Part shown: positions 9,515 to 20,199 of the stretch, in pieces | Position numbering within the stretch: the first letter of the stretch is position 1 | Layout of the letters: every line of letters begins with the position of its first letter | NCBI GenBank assembly: GCA_039000515.1 | Contig: JBCFYV010011164.1 | Location: 44,943,159 to 45,007,158, forward strand | Source of the DNA: Timema cristinae | Taxonomy: Eukaryota; Arthropoda; Insecta; Phasmatodea; Timematidae | DNA: 64,000 bases | Direction of reading: 5' to 3' | Program-made: the position numbers and the translations under genes | The notes under the pieces: model-generated | What the model saw: only the letters and a program-made list of their open reading frames with translations | Told to the model about the DNA's origin: nothing | Databases searched by the model: none

Positions 9515-9659
9515 CACTTTATGGCCTGTAACATCCGACTCATACTAGTACACCGATTTGTGCATCAATTAGTGCGCCCTTTCCGGCAAAGCCTATGTGT
9601 CCTGACTACCGTGCTCAACTCCACTGCGCTCTCTCTCTCTCTCTTTCTCTCTCTCAAGA

Positions 9660-10143
9660 CAAACGACATTTCTTCCTCCTCCCCTTCAACTCTCTAAAAC
9701 GGCGGGAAAACATCCGAATAGTAAACAACAAACACAAAACCAATATGTATAAAACATTTTTCCTAAAAAACCCATGTTAAACAAATTATTACATAAAAGC
9801 TATTTTGCAATATTAAATCTATACAGTTCAGAGGCTGAACAAAAATATTGTTTTCGACTGGAAAAAAAGAAATTATTAAAAGTAAAGAGAAAGATTGTTT
9901 ACGTTATTTTAAATATAAAATATATCATATAATTCAAAAACTTGTCTCATATATATATATATATCACAAAACAGTGATATTTTACAAGTGTTAGCAACCT
10001 AAAACCTAAAAATATGATTTTTCAACTGTCATTGAGGTAAAAAGTTATGGTGAATATAATATAAGTCAAATACTTTTCTAGTATCTAAATATTAATTTTA
10101 CTTACGACTCACAAATTCCAAATATTAAATCTGGGTCTGAATC
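9660..10143. other. gene-free AT-rich stretch
   Basis: Nothing recognised apart from a short TA run at about 9950-9964. Confidence 0.4.
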
Positions 10144-10348
10144 TTAAGCTGCGTCCAGACAACTAAGCCGAAGTTCGATCCGAAACCTATCACGTACTCG
10201 CAGAGAACCATTGAATGCCAGTCAGTATTTCGACGAAACGTCAAAGGATGTTACAAGGCTCGAATCAAAACTCATTGGATGGCGCAGTGAGCCGAATAGA
10301 GAACCATGAACTTGCAACTTTCAATTTTGATTTATTTCTTATTAATAA

Positions 10349-10599
10349 TAATATTTAGCACCGCGTCTTACTACCCGTTCGGTTTATACGCTTAAGTACT
10401 AAATACGCTAATGGATTAGGAATTTGGAAGGTTGAATTAGAGGAAGTGAACCCACATTTGCGTGGAGGGAGAGTGGAAAACCATTTAGGAAAAACCACCC
10501 CCAGTTCACCCGACCGAGAATCGAACCTCGATCTCCCCGTCCTCAGCAGTCGAGCTCAAAGCGACAAGCGCGTTAGCTAACTACGCCACCGAGGCGGAT
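10349..10599 (-). mobile_element. SINE family A, full length, nested
   Basis: The head is a tRNA-like sequence with B box GGTTCGATTCTC, then a body with a conserved block around GGTGGTTTTTCCTAAATGG, and the shared tail GTAGTAAGACGCGGTGCTA. The flanks carry an exact 18-bp target-site duplication, TTTATTTCTTATTAATAA (10331-10348 and 10600-10617). The copy sits inside the Harbinger-like element, so it inserted later. Confidence 0.93.
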
Positions 10600-10989
10600 T
10601 TTATTTCTTATTAATAACATGGTCAACAGAGGGTTAGCGGGGAGTTATAGGTTTGTACTTTAGGCCCAATCAGTAGGAGAGGGGTGGGGGTAAACAAACT
10701 TTGTGTTCAGAATTACATTTCTGTGGAAAGGTGGAAGAGTTCAGGGAGCACAACTTCATAAACACTGAAGGCAAAGACAATTTATGACTGTTCAGCGATC
10801 TCAATAATATAAGAGGCTTACGTTTAGAGACAATGTATCAAAGTTATTTTTTCAGTACCGTTTTCCAATTTGTAACTTTTGGGGTACTTTTAATATGTTT
10901 AATGGAAGGTTTAAATAGTAATCTCCCCCACAAACCGAGAAAATTTTAGGGTTTTACTCGCAGATAAGAATCAGTGATAAGAATTATAT

Positions 10990-11170
10990 TTGTGTAGGGA
11001 GAGAGAAGGCAGTTATGTATAAAAAAAAAAATTCGCCCTCCAACCCAAGAGTGGAAAACAATTTGGGGGAAAAAAAACCTCAGTACACCCGATAAGATCT
11101 TGAAACACAATCTCCCTGTCATTGGCAGTATTATCTAACATACGTGTGACGGCTTGGTCTATATGGTCAC
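10990..11170 (-). repeat. diverged SINE A relic
   Basis: Recognisable by order of pieces: a GTGTAGGGAGAG block, GGAAAACAATTTGGG, the CAGTACACCCGA segment, and a B-box remnant near 11095-11120. The tail is missing. Confidence 0.55.
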
Positions 11171-11249
11171 CGAAACAGGTCAAGAAAATATGACCCACCT
11201 TTAAAAATTTAGATTAATCTTTAATTAGAAAATGTTAAACATTCAGATA

Positions 11250-11560
11250 CTTCTAGAAGCTTTTCGGCGTAGTCCTTGTTCGGAATTCTTTTTTAAATTA
11301 GCTTTATTTATAAGCTATTTACAGTAGTCTTACCCCGGATATTTTTTGAAAAATTGAGGCTCTAGAAGTTATTTGGAATGGTCTTTGAATGAAGACTTTT
11401 TGAAAATCACGCGCCCGTAGAAGCTATTTGATATTATGCTAATCTGCTAATTTTTGAAAATTTATTTCTCTACAAAACATCTGAAAACCGAGCATTTTTT
11501 TTGAAAATTGGCTGCCCTTTACTGGAAAATATTTAAAAATTAATGTGAAGTTTTAAAGGA
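11250..11560. repeat. degenerate tandem repeat, period about 65-70
   Basis: Successive blocks share TAGAAGCTATTTGA-like and TTTTTGAAAATT-like motifs (about 11258, 11368, 11425, 11480). Units are strongly diverged. Related blocks occur near 20580-20690 and 41140-41190. Confidence 0.45.
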
Positions 11561-11984
11561 AGTAGAAGGGGCCAACTACCCTATTTCGCTCACCTTGTGT
11601 ACAATTGAGCTTTCTACCATCGTCTGTTTTGGTTTTTTTTTCCTAATCGTAAATAAATAATAAATCTCTGCCACTGTAGCCAGCTTTAATTTTTCACTGC
11701 CCAATACGTGGGTCATTCGACCACATAAATAACTTTATGAAGCAAAATTTGGTTCTCAAGAAGGTTCTAGGTGCGGCTCATGGGAAAAACCTCCCAAGTA
11801 AACAGAGCTCTGCTTGGGATCCGGCTTGAGGTTTGGCTCGATAGTCTGGACGCAGCTTTAAGCTCGAAATGATTCCCAAGTCAAGCTCTATCTTTACGCG
11901 TGGACAATAATTTTCCTAGTGAGCTGAACTTCAAACATTCCTGAAAGCTTAAATTCCTGTTTAAATTAGCGAATCCCCTACGTG

Positions 11985-12320
11985 GAATAATGGTCGGGAC
12001 TCCTGTCTACATACTCAGATGTCCTGAATTCGATCCCAAGTGCTTCCAGATTTTATGTGAAGCAATGAGTCGGGAACGAGGTCAATTCAGCCTTGTGAGG
12101 ACAAATGAGGAGCTACTTGAATGGAAAAGTGGCGCTCTTGTCTAGAAAACTGAGATTAATAGCTACAAGGTTCATTGTGTTGACCACATGACACCCTCTA
12201 TCTGAAGAAGTTGGCACTATCATCACTAACAGACAGCGGATGCTTGGTCAGTATAGCTCTAGGGTATGAATCGGCGCTCGTGAAGACGCTGTAATTGAGG
12301 GCATCGGGGTATATCACAAG
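11985..12320 (+). mobile_element. tRNA-derived SINE of another family
   Basis: A tRNA-like head (B box GAATTCGATCCC near 12027) is followed by a body with GTCGGGAACGAGGTCAATTC and AGCTACTTGAATGGAAAAG. I remember similar bodies from repeats spread over several insect orders. This recollection is not checked. The copy is diverged and has no clear duplication. Confidence 0.5.
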
Positions 12321-12619
12321 AACCTGCCCTGAGTGTATCTGGATGAGATTTGAACCTCCCCTACCTAGTCACAAATAATTGACTAAGCGAAGCCAGGTTT
12401 TTTAACTTGACTATTTGGCAATTCACCTGTTTATCTGTCTGTCCGGATCTTTGTTTCGAAATAGCTGTCAAATGCACCGACCAATTGTAATGCAATTTAG
12501 CATGGAATTCTTTGAACGTAGGCCGAACGCTGTTTTCACATAGTTTTTCAATCTGGTTATACGTTTCAATATGGCGGCCCCTCAAAAGGGCTTTTAGTTT
12601 AGTATATAAGCTCAAGATT

Positions 12620-13745
12620 TGAATTATAGTTAATCCACATTCAGTTCTTTTAGGTTACATTGTAATACATTAATATTGTTATTATAATCATTATTTCAAC
12701 TTTAATTTCAACTACCATCATTGTAATTATATATTGAATTCTATTTTATAATATAAATACGTTTCCTTACTACACTACATCATGTTCTTCATGAATCAAG
12801 ATTTGAAGTTTAAATTTCAAGCAAACGATCTAGTACCTAGGGCTTATTTTTAAAAATAATTTGAATGGCGAGATTGATGTCTTAAACAATGGCTACCAGG
12901 TTAATCTATATTAATATAATATATCGTTAACTATAGTCTTAATTGGTTTTCTGTCTAGTTTGATCACCAAATCAAAATATCAACTGCAAATCCAAGAAGA
13001 AATGTAAACTGTTTGAAAGAACAAGATTATCTAACCCTTATTTTGGAAATTTATGGATTATTTTATAAATAGCCGTACTAACTTTAGTCGAACATTATTT
13101 GATTCTAGGACTAATTTTTAATTTCTTATTAAAACACTTCTGAAATTCAACAAATTTTGTTATTTAGAAGGTAATTATTAGTTTACACGTGTTTATTTAC
13201 AATCATATCCAATAAGCTATAAACCTACGAAAGAGCAATAAAGTATATATATAAAAAATATATAAATATATAATTGCTTATTAATTAATTATTATTCCAT
13301 GGGGCATATACTCTGCAATATACAAAGGATATTTCTGGTTGGCAATAATTAAGACATTAAAATTATATTCTTAATTACTAGCAGTAGTGAGGAAACATCC
13401 GTATTGAACTTTACACACACTGTTTAATTACTCTAATCAATAGAATTTAGTAAATAGACTCTTAATTTTAAGAAAGGTACTTATTAGTTTTGTAAGGTAC
13501 AATCTGTATTGTATTTCATCGTTAATCAATGTTTTTTCTATCCCTTAGAAATGCTGGATTTGGTGTTTAAATAAGTCACAATATTTCTTGAAATAAACAT
13601 TAAATTTTTTTTAGATTATTTTATCGAATAAAATAAAGAAACTGATCATTTCACAACTTGATTTATCTAAAAGGTATGAGCTTCAAACAAACGCTTCACT
13701 TAGTAAAATAAGGTAAACTGAAATGTGGAGATCTTCATATTATTT
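12620..13745. other. AT-rich DNA upstream of gene 1 exon
   Basis: No coding sequence was found. Part of it should be intron, because the exon at 13750 begins with a splice acceptor. The 5' untranslated exon and promoter of gene 1 were not located. Confidence 0.4.
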
Positions 13746-13762
13746 ACAGGGCCTCCTTCAAC

Positions 13763-13813
13763 ATGATTGGACGAATCACAAGTTTGGTGGTGTTCTTGCC
13801 GTTTTCTTTTATG
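13763..13813 (+). CDS. gene 1, exon with start codon and signal peptide
   Basis: A short exon bounded by a good acceptor (TTATTTACAG, exon from 13750) and a consensus donor (ATG then GTAAGTATG at 13814). The start ATG lies in CAACATGATT, a favourable insect context. The 17 encoded residues (MIGRITSLVVFLPFSFM) form the basic start and hydrophobic core of a signal peptide. It ends in phase 0, exactly the phase at which the large exon at 25719 begins, so the product should enter the secretory pathway. Taken alone the exon is too short to be certain. The phase match, the splice sites and the signal-peptide character together make it convincing. Intron 1 would be 11.9 kb. Confidence 0.72.
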
Positions 13814-13861
13814 GTAAGTATGAATAATTTTATATATATTTTTGTCTAATAAATTGAGATG

Positions 13862-14246
13862 TTAAGATTGAAATGTAGGGAACATAACAAAAGCTTTTTT
13901 TGTTCGCATCTTTTATAGCAACACTTCTTTGGTCAATATAAATAAAATATTGCTTCAGTTGAAACATCGAGTTTAATTTTCCTAACATGGTGATATCAAC
14001 GGTTGTTAAAAATATATCATGATTATAGCGGCATTAGATGACAAACTTTTTAAATGAAAATAAACGTTGTCATTAAATTCCGGGACACCTTTGACATATA
14101 TTCAACAACTGTTTATATCTCCTTGTGTATAAAATTAAACTCGATGTTTGTATAGAAGCAATATTTGATTTATTTTGATCAAAAATATGTTTTGATGTAA
14201 AAACTACACTGAAATTTTCTCGCATTACATAAACCGCCCAACTTAA
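13862..14246. mobile_element. foldback MITE (TTAA-flanked), copy 1
   Basis: About 385 bp, from TTAA at 13862 to TTAA at 14243-14246. The two halves are inverted copies: GTTTAATTTTCCTAACATGG in the left arm answers TGTGTATAAAATTAAACTC in the right. It lies only 48 bases after the donor of the gene 1 signal-peptide exon. Confidence 0.75.
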
Positions 14247-14931
14247 AATTCTGCAGTCAGCTTGATTACTGTCTAGACCAGTTGTTCCCAAAGGGAGCCA
14301 GAATAGTTCCCTAGGGTGGTACGACAAGGAAACTTTTTGTTTGTATTATATATGCAAGTATTGAACCAAAAATTATTCTTGTTTTAGTTCATATAGATTT
14401 AAAGTTTTAATAAGAAAAAAGTTTGTATTTTAAGTACGTCCTTTTCTAGGGACTTCCTACATTCATATCACGTGGACAAAAGGATGCTTTATAACGGGAG
14501 TGACACCATATATAGGGGATATATCAAAGAGTGCCACCCTAGTAAAGAGATTGAAAATAAAACACTCTTACATTTATACAAATTATTATTATACTTTTGA
14601 TTTTTGTATTAATAATTTATAATACTAATAATAATGATGATAAGTGATAATATTATATTTATAATAAACACCCCATGGATGATTTAAATTAAGTAAAAAT
14701 GGTAGCTAAAGGACATTTCTCTAGATATGGGGACGAAAAGTTTTCATGCTTTGAATGGATACAGCATAATCATATTGTTCAATATCTGATTATATTTTAT
14801 TCATGATATTAAATAGAGGCTTGTTATTCTAAGCTTCCCCTAGCAGATAGGATCTTATTTATTTTAATCTAAGGGTAAGGCCATTCTTGCAAGCGGCTCG
14901 TTGCAACCAAATTTACGCGACCAGATCGATA

Positions 14932-15600
14932 ATGTGGGGATGTACGGAATGCGAGGAAATGTCAAGTGTTTATAGTTTTTATATCAAATTCTTTTTATCT
15001 GTCAAAGTAAATCAAATATTGTTTCAATACAAACATAGAGTTTATTTTTCTTCACAGAGTGAACTAAACATTTCTTGAATATTATCAAGAATGTTCTGGA
15101 ATTTAACGACAACCTTTTATCTTCATTTAAAAAGTTTGTCATCTAATGCCAATATGCTTATGACAGATATTCAACAAATGTTGATATCACCATGTAAAGA
15201 AAATTAAACTTTAATGTTTGTATGGAAATGAATATTATATTACCCGCTTCGGTGGCATAGTAAGCTAAAGCGCTAGTTTCGTATTGAGCTAGACTGTCAA
15301 GGACGGGGAGCACGAGGTTCAAATCTCACTCGGGTGAACTAGGGGTGGTCTTTCCTATATGGTTTTCCACTCTCCCTCCATGCAAATATGAGTTCACTTC
15401 CTCTGTATTCAACTTTTCCTATTTCTAGCCCATTACTATAATTAGTACTTAGGCGTATAATACGAACGGGTATTAAGACGCACCGCTAAAAATATATATA
15501 TATATATATATATATTAATTTCTTTTGGCCTAAAAATATTTTGCTATAAACACTTCTAAAACACTGGCTTTTTCTTGCTTTCCTTAAACTCATACCTTAA
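14932..15600. mobile_element. foldback MITE copy 2, interrupted by a SINE
   Basis: Left part 14932-15243 and right part about 15514-15600 belong to the same MITE, ending in CCTTAA. The SINE at 15244-15513 splits it. Confidence 0.75.
15244..15513 (+). mobile_element. SINE family A inserted in MITE copy 2
   Basis: Head CCCGCTTCGGTGGCATAG, body with GGGGTGGTCTTTCCTATATGG, tail with GCGTATAATACGAACGGG, then an (AT)n run at 15488-15514. It is diverged from the family at several CpG sites. Confidence 0.85.
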
Positions 15601-15699
15601 TCAGAATTATTTATATGAGTAGCCCAGGTTTGCGACCAAGCTGCTGTTGTTAGACTGTAGTCTTAGTATAGCTTCCGAATTTGCGGCCCATTCACTCTT

Positions 15700-16680
15700 T
15701 TAATCCATTACTACGGCGTTAGGAATTCGAAAGTTTACTGCTGCACTTACAAAAGCACGCCACCTATCTCTATCTTGAGCTAGTTAAACAGTCCAACTCA
15801 TTATACCCTATCCCTGTCTTGAGATAGTTCTATCCAGTCCACCTTATTACACCCTATTCTTATCTTGAACTCCAGTCCACACATTAGTTACTTAAAGTAA
15901 TATTCCATCTTCGTCTAGATATTCTCAATGGTCGTTTCACATTGGGCTGGCCAGTCAATACCCTGAACAAGGTTCTAGAATCTCCTACTTTGTCCACCGT
16001 AATCTATGAAACTTTATTATCCTAACAATGTCTTGTGATGAATAAAGGGTATGTAACTCATCATAATGTAGCCCCATGCACTCCCCAATAACTTAATCCC
16101 TTTTGGAACCAATTATCTTCCTAAGTACCATGTTTTCGAACACCCTAAATTTGTTTTCATCGTGTAAGGTAAGATACCATCTTCCACAACCATAGATAAC
16201 AACCAATAAAACTATTGTTTTGTATATTTTGAGTTTTATATTCCTTGAAAGCAGGTAAGCTGTCAACAACTTACTGACCGAGTATTCTTAATTCTGAATT
16301 CTTTTCTTAATTTCCAATCTAATATCGTTATTGCTAGTAAAAATTGTTCCTAAATATTTTAACTTATTAACCATGTCAAATGTTTGATTGTTTACAGTAT
16401 TGTCTAAGTTATCGTCCTTAATATGTGTTATCATATTATACATAGTATTTTCAACGTTCAATTCTAAACCTATTTCCTCACAAGCCTCTAATAAATTAGC
16501 TTAATTTCTTGCAACACCTTACTTAATAATAGATAAATAGTCAATCAGTTTGTCACTTAATGCGGTCATCTGAGTTCTCGTTAATTTGGTTACTATAGTA
16601 AGGTATTACTGACTATAGTCAGTTTAGGATAATTTTGGCATTTTATAGCAGTTCAAGATAAACTTAAAATCGCTCTGTAT
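15700..16680 (-). mobile_element. non-LTR retrotransposon (LINE) 3' relic
   Basis: Minus-strand translation in broken frames gives the end of a reverse transcriptase ORF: a block like ACEEIGLELNVENTMYN, then KLKYLGTIFTSNND, later IVRIIKFHRLRW, LTGQPNVKRPLR and finally DRDRWRAFVSAAVNFRIP. The order matches the C-terminal part of EN-RT LINEs. About three 46-bp repeat units lie at 15755-15880. Stops and shifts mark it as dead. Confidence 0.75.
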
Positions 16681-16715
16681 CTGTCCGCCTCGAAAATATG
16701 TCTAGTCATTTTTTT

Positions 16716-16845
16716 TAGCACCACGTCATACTATCCACTCGCTTACATGCTAACTACGCTAATGGGCTAGGGCTGAGGAAGGTTGAATTTAGATGAAGTG
16801 TACCCACATTTGCGTGAATAGAGTGGGAAAACATTTAGGAAAAAT
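16716..16845 (-). mobile_element. SINE family A, 5'-truncated
   Basis: Tail and part of the body only (AGCACCACGTCATACTATCC in plus view to GGAAAAATC). The tRNA head is missing, as in 5'-truncated retrotransposition. Confidence 0.75.
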
Positions 16846-16849
16846 CTTT

Positions 16850-17830
16850 GATAGGTACTCAATTCAATCATATGTAAATATGCTTTAATACCCATAGGAA
16901 GAACCAAATCTGACATTTTATAAAGATACCAAGGCTACTTTTATATATTACATCGCCAAGTCATGTATTATATAGGTGTAACGGTTGACAAATGGTGTCA
17001 ATTTTTAAGATAAACATGGTTATTTTTGTAAATGTTTACTAGGTACCTTAATTATTACTTTTTTAGTAAAAGGCTCTTTCTTTGATGATATACGATTATG
17101 TCACTTGAAGAGCCTTTTCGCACGAGATAACTATTGTCGGTCAACTCGCTATATTGATTACATAAAAGTAGATTGGGGGTTTCCCACGAAGCAGCTGAGT
17201 TGCCCACATAGTCAACTGTCGCTCATGAGTTGCCCACCACTGAAGATTTTTGGGATAGTTGCCCGTCAGAACAACTATCGCCCACCCGGTGACTGCTTAG
17301 TTAATAACTTGCATTAGATCATTACAGTGAATGGCCCACTTTTCTAAGTAGGCCTAATGTAGGCTTATAAGTTTAGTTGCGTGTGCATATGGCTTTTGTC
17401 TACACCACAGCTTATTACCCATCTGGAAAATCCTAATTTAATCACAATACTAATTAGGAATAATCAAGGTAGAGTTAAAAAAAAACCTGACTTTATGTGA
17501 ATGTAGCTTAAGGAAACATCTTTAGTAAACCCAATCAGGCTCAGCTTTGTTGCCAGCATGCTAAACTACACGAGCCTGATGTTTAGGCCACACGCCCACA
17601 GATACGGGTCATATGAATTAAGAATGTGTTATTTTATCACATGTTTATAATGTACTGTAACTTACCATGTATATTATCAATGAGGAATAGAAACTAGTAT
17701 AAATATTATAGTTCAAATAAAACTAGCACATCTCAGCTGGAAGCACGCTATGGCTGAGGAACTTAGCACTGCAGATATATTTAACTTGATTAAAAATTAA
17801 TTAAATCTTTAAAAAACTTACCACGCATAT
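16850..17830. other. intron 1 DNA without recognised gene
   Basis: Holds an 11-base perfect stem (AAAAGGCTCTT at 17068-17078 with its complement at 17108-17118), three GTTGCCCAC/GTTGCCCGT motifs at 17195-17265, and a 9-base stem ATCAGGCTC/GAGCCTGAT at about 17533-17579. Confidence 0.5.
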
Positions 17831-17831
17831 T

Positions 17832-18189
17832 AATAAAAATATATCAATGTTTATTAAGGGACTGGTATATCATACGAGGTTTTAAAATAATAATACTAGT
17901 AAAAATAGCAATGGTAATTTTCAATTTTAATTTCAATTTCCTTTATTATTATATAATATAAGAATAACAATTATAGTAAATATAGGTTAAAAAGACCAAT
18001 TGTTGTCAATAAAAATATATCAATGTTTATTAAGGGACTGGTATATCATACGAGGTTTTAAAATAATAATACTAGTAAAAATAGCAATGGTAATTTTCAA
18101 TTTTAATTTCAATTTCCTTTATTATTATATAATATAAGAATAGGCCTAACAATTATAGTAAATATAGGTTAAAAAGACCAATTGTTTTC
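17832..18189. repeat. 176-bp tandem duplication
   Basis: Copy one 17832-18007, copy two 18008-18189. They are almost identical except for a six-base GGCCTA insertion in copy two, so the duplication is recent. Confidence 0.92.
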
Positions 18190-18395
18190 TTAGAAAAATA
18201 GATTATATCCATATTTTATTTTATTTGAATTGCTTTGTTTATCATTAATTGTAAAGTTATATTTAACGGTATTTAATACATTTTTGAGTAGTCGATTTAT
18301 TTTATTTTGTATCTAGCAACCAATTACATCAAGAATCATTATTGAAATTGGTATTCCGACCATTACAATTATAAATAGCTCTTACATATAGACAT

Positions 18396-18477
18396 ATTGA
18401 GATAATAGCTAAATCATGGTCCCAACGATATGACCCACCTTACTTACGATGGTAGCTATCTGACAATTACAATTCTA
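18396..18477 (+). repeat. direct repeat, left copy
   Basis: Shares GCTAAATCATGGTCCCA and ACGATGGTAGCTATCTGACA with 20123-20193. The pair flanks the solo LTR and the following repeat. Confidence 0.85.
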
Positions 18478-18491
18478 AATGGCTAATATAT

Positions 18492-19536
18492 TGTAACGTG
18501 GGGCGCACGTGACCTGGGAGGGTCACAGGCCGTTCACACGTGAAAGTGTGAACCACGAGTTCTTTTAGAGATATTGGGGTAGGTTGCCAAACAAACACGA
18601 ATAAAAAAATGCCCACGGAATATTCAAGGTTTTGATTATTAAAAACACCACTTAAAAACATTAACAGAATTAAAAATACAGCTAAACAATTTAACAAATT
18701 AGGTAGTCAAATTAATTATCTAAATCAATAAACCAATAAGGACATAATAAATAGAATAATCTGAATAAATTATAACTGAGTAGTTCACTTAGTTAATAAG
18801 TAATAATTGTCTTTAAATTAATAAACAAATGAAAACACATAAAATAAAATTACACTGGATTAACTATAACTAAACAGTTCACTGACTAATGTAATATAGG
18901 CAATTGTTTGTAGATCAATACACAAATAAAGAAAAACATTAAATAGGATTACATCAAGTCAAGTAAACAGCTTGTTAAAAAAATACTGAATAACTAGTTA
19001 AATATCCAAATATCAGTTTCTAAAAACGTTCGTTCACTGTAATTTTACTTTCAATGCTAACTACACTCACGGCACCCCGCCACAGGTCCCAGTGCCATAC
19101 ACACTACTCTGGCACGCGCCACACAAATACTGTACTCGCTGGTTGACACACTGGACTCGCTGGTCCACTCCCGGCTCACACAGTGTCCACACTGGTCCAC
19201 ACACTCGCACTGGCGACTCCCGGATTCATCAGTCGAGAACCAAGAACTGAATCTGCACGGCTATCGCTGAGCTTGTTTATATAGGGGTGGTGACAGCTAA
19301 GGGTCTGGAATCCTCCATTTCTAAAGTTAAGAGTCCAGAATAAAATGGGTCCCGACCCTTCCAGATGTGTCTCCGCCCTCCCCCCCGCACCCCCTTGGCC
19401 CCTCTAATCCCCCAGCCAAGTGAGAATGTCGCTGCCTACCTGCTAGACAAGGAGGGAGACAGAGAGAACAAGGAGCGCAGCCAGGGTAAACAATGAGACC
19501 ACGCTGGTCCCACTGTTAAACACTAATCTTGTTACA
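18492..19536 (-). mobile_element. solo LTR, 1045 bp
   Basis: Bounded by TGTAAC and GTTACA with ATAT on both sides (18488-18491, 19537-19540), consistent with a 4-base target duplication though low in information. The minus strand has a promoter (see 19240-19282). No coding sequence adjoins it, so the internal part has probably been lost by recombination between LTRs. Confidence 0.7.
19240..19282 (-). promoter_or_regulatory. TATA plus initiator promoter in solo LTR
   Basis: Minus strand has CTATATAAACAAGC, and 33 bases after the first T of TATATAA comes TCAGTTCTT, the arthropod initiator consensus TCAKTY. Spacing fits a focused RNA polymerase II promoter. It faces against gene 1. Confidence 0.6.
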
Positions 19537-19552
19537 ATATATATATAAACAT

Positions 19553-20124
19553 ACTAGCTTTTACCCGTCGCGGCTTTGCCCGCAATAATTGATAACATCT
19601 TTTAATTTTTAACTAAACTGTTTTGGTCATAAATCAAATTTTATTTTTTTCAAATATCTATGCGTTTTTCTCAGTTCTAGCTGTAAATAATTTTGCCTAT
19701 TTTAATTTTCACTTTTAAATATTTTGTAATAAAAGAAATATATATTATTTAAATTATCTATTATAAATTTAATTTTTAACTTCATAATTAGTAAGATAAA
19801 TAATTAAATTAAACAATCAAACTACATAGCTAAAATCACATAACATATATTATTTATTAGTATGAAACTACGTCACACTAATTACTATTTACTTTAATTA
19901 CAAAATATCAAATCACAAATTCTTAAATAACATCGTTTCAATCACATTATAATCATATATTTATTATTATTTAAAATCAAAGGTTGGGAATAGTCCTATA
20001 TGTTATTCCAGGACATACTCTACCAACGTACAAAGTTTCATTCGAATCCGTTCTGCAGTTTTGGCGTGATTGAGTAACAAACATCCAAACACACAAACTT
20101 TCGCATTTATAATATTAGTAAGAT
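19553..20124 (+). repeat. insect-type interspersed repeat (ACTAGCTTTTACCCG)
   Basis: Starts ACTAGCTTTTACCCGTCG with GGCTTTGCCCGC. It ends with TTTCATTCGAATCCGTTC, AACAAACATCCAAACACA and TTCGCATTTATAATATTAG. I remember both ends from a repeat widespread in insect genomes, of LINE or SINE origin. The middle is AT-rich. Confidence 0.6.
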
Positions 20125-20193
20125 TGAGATAAGAGCTAAATCATGGTCCCAGCGGTATGACTCACCAGATACGATGGTAGCTATCTGACAATC
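20123..20193 (+). repeat. direct repeat, right copy
   Basis: Partner of 18396-18477, about 85 percent identical by eye. Confidence 0.85.
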
Positions 20194-20199
20194 TGGCAT

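Larger units (their letters stand above)
10147..11857. mobile_element. Harbinger-like nonautonomous DNA transposon
   Basis: Terminal inverted repeats AGCTGCGTCCAGAC (left) and GTCTGGACGCAGCT (right), perfect over 14 bases, flanked by TTA on both sides (10144-10146, 11858-11860). A three-base TWA duplication is typical of PIF/Harbinger elements. No transposase frame is visible in the 1.7 kb. It contains a complete SINE (10349-10599), a diverged SINE relic (about 10990-11170) and a degenerate internal repeat (11250-11560). Confidence 0.7.

Noticed and set aside
12361..12615. Minus-strand 84-codon ORF
   Set aside because: No domain, no splice sites, and it adjoins SINE-like repeat sequence; probably part of an interspersed repeat.
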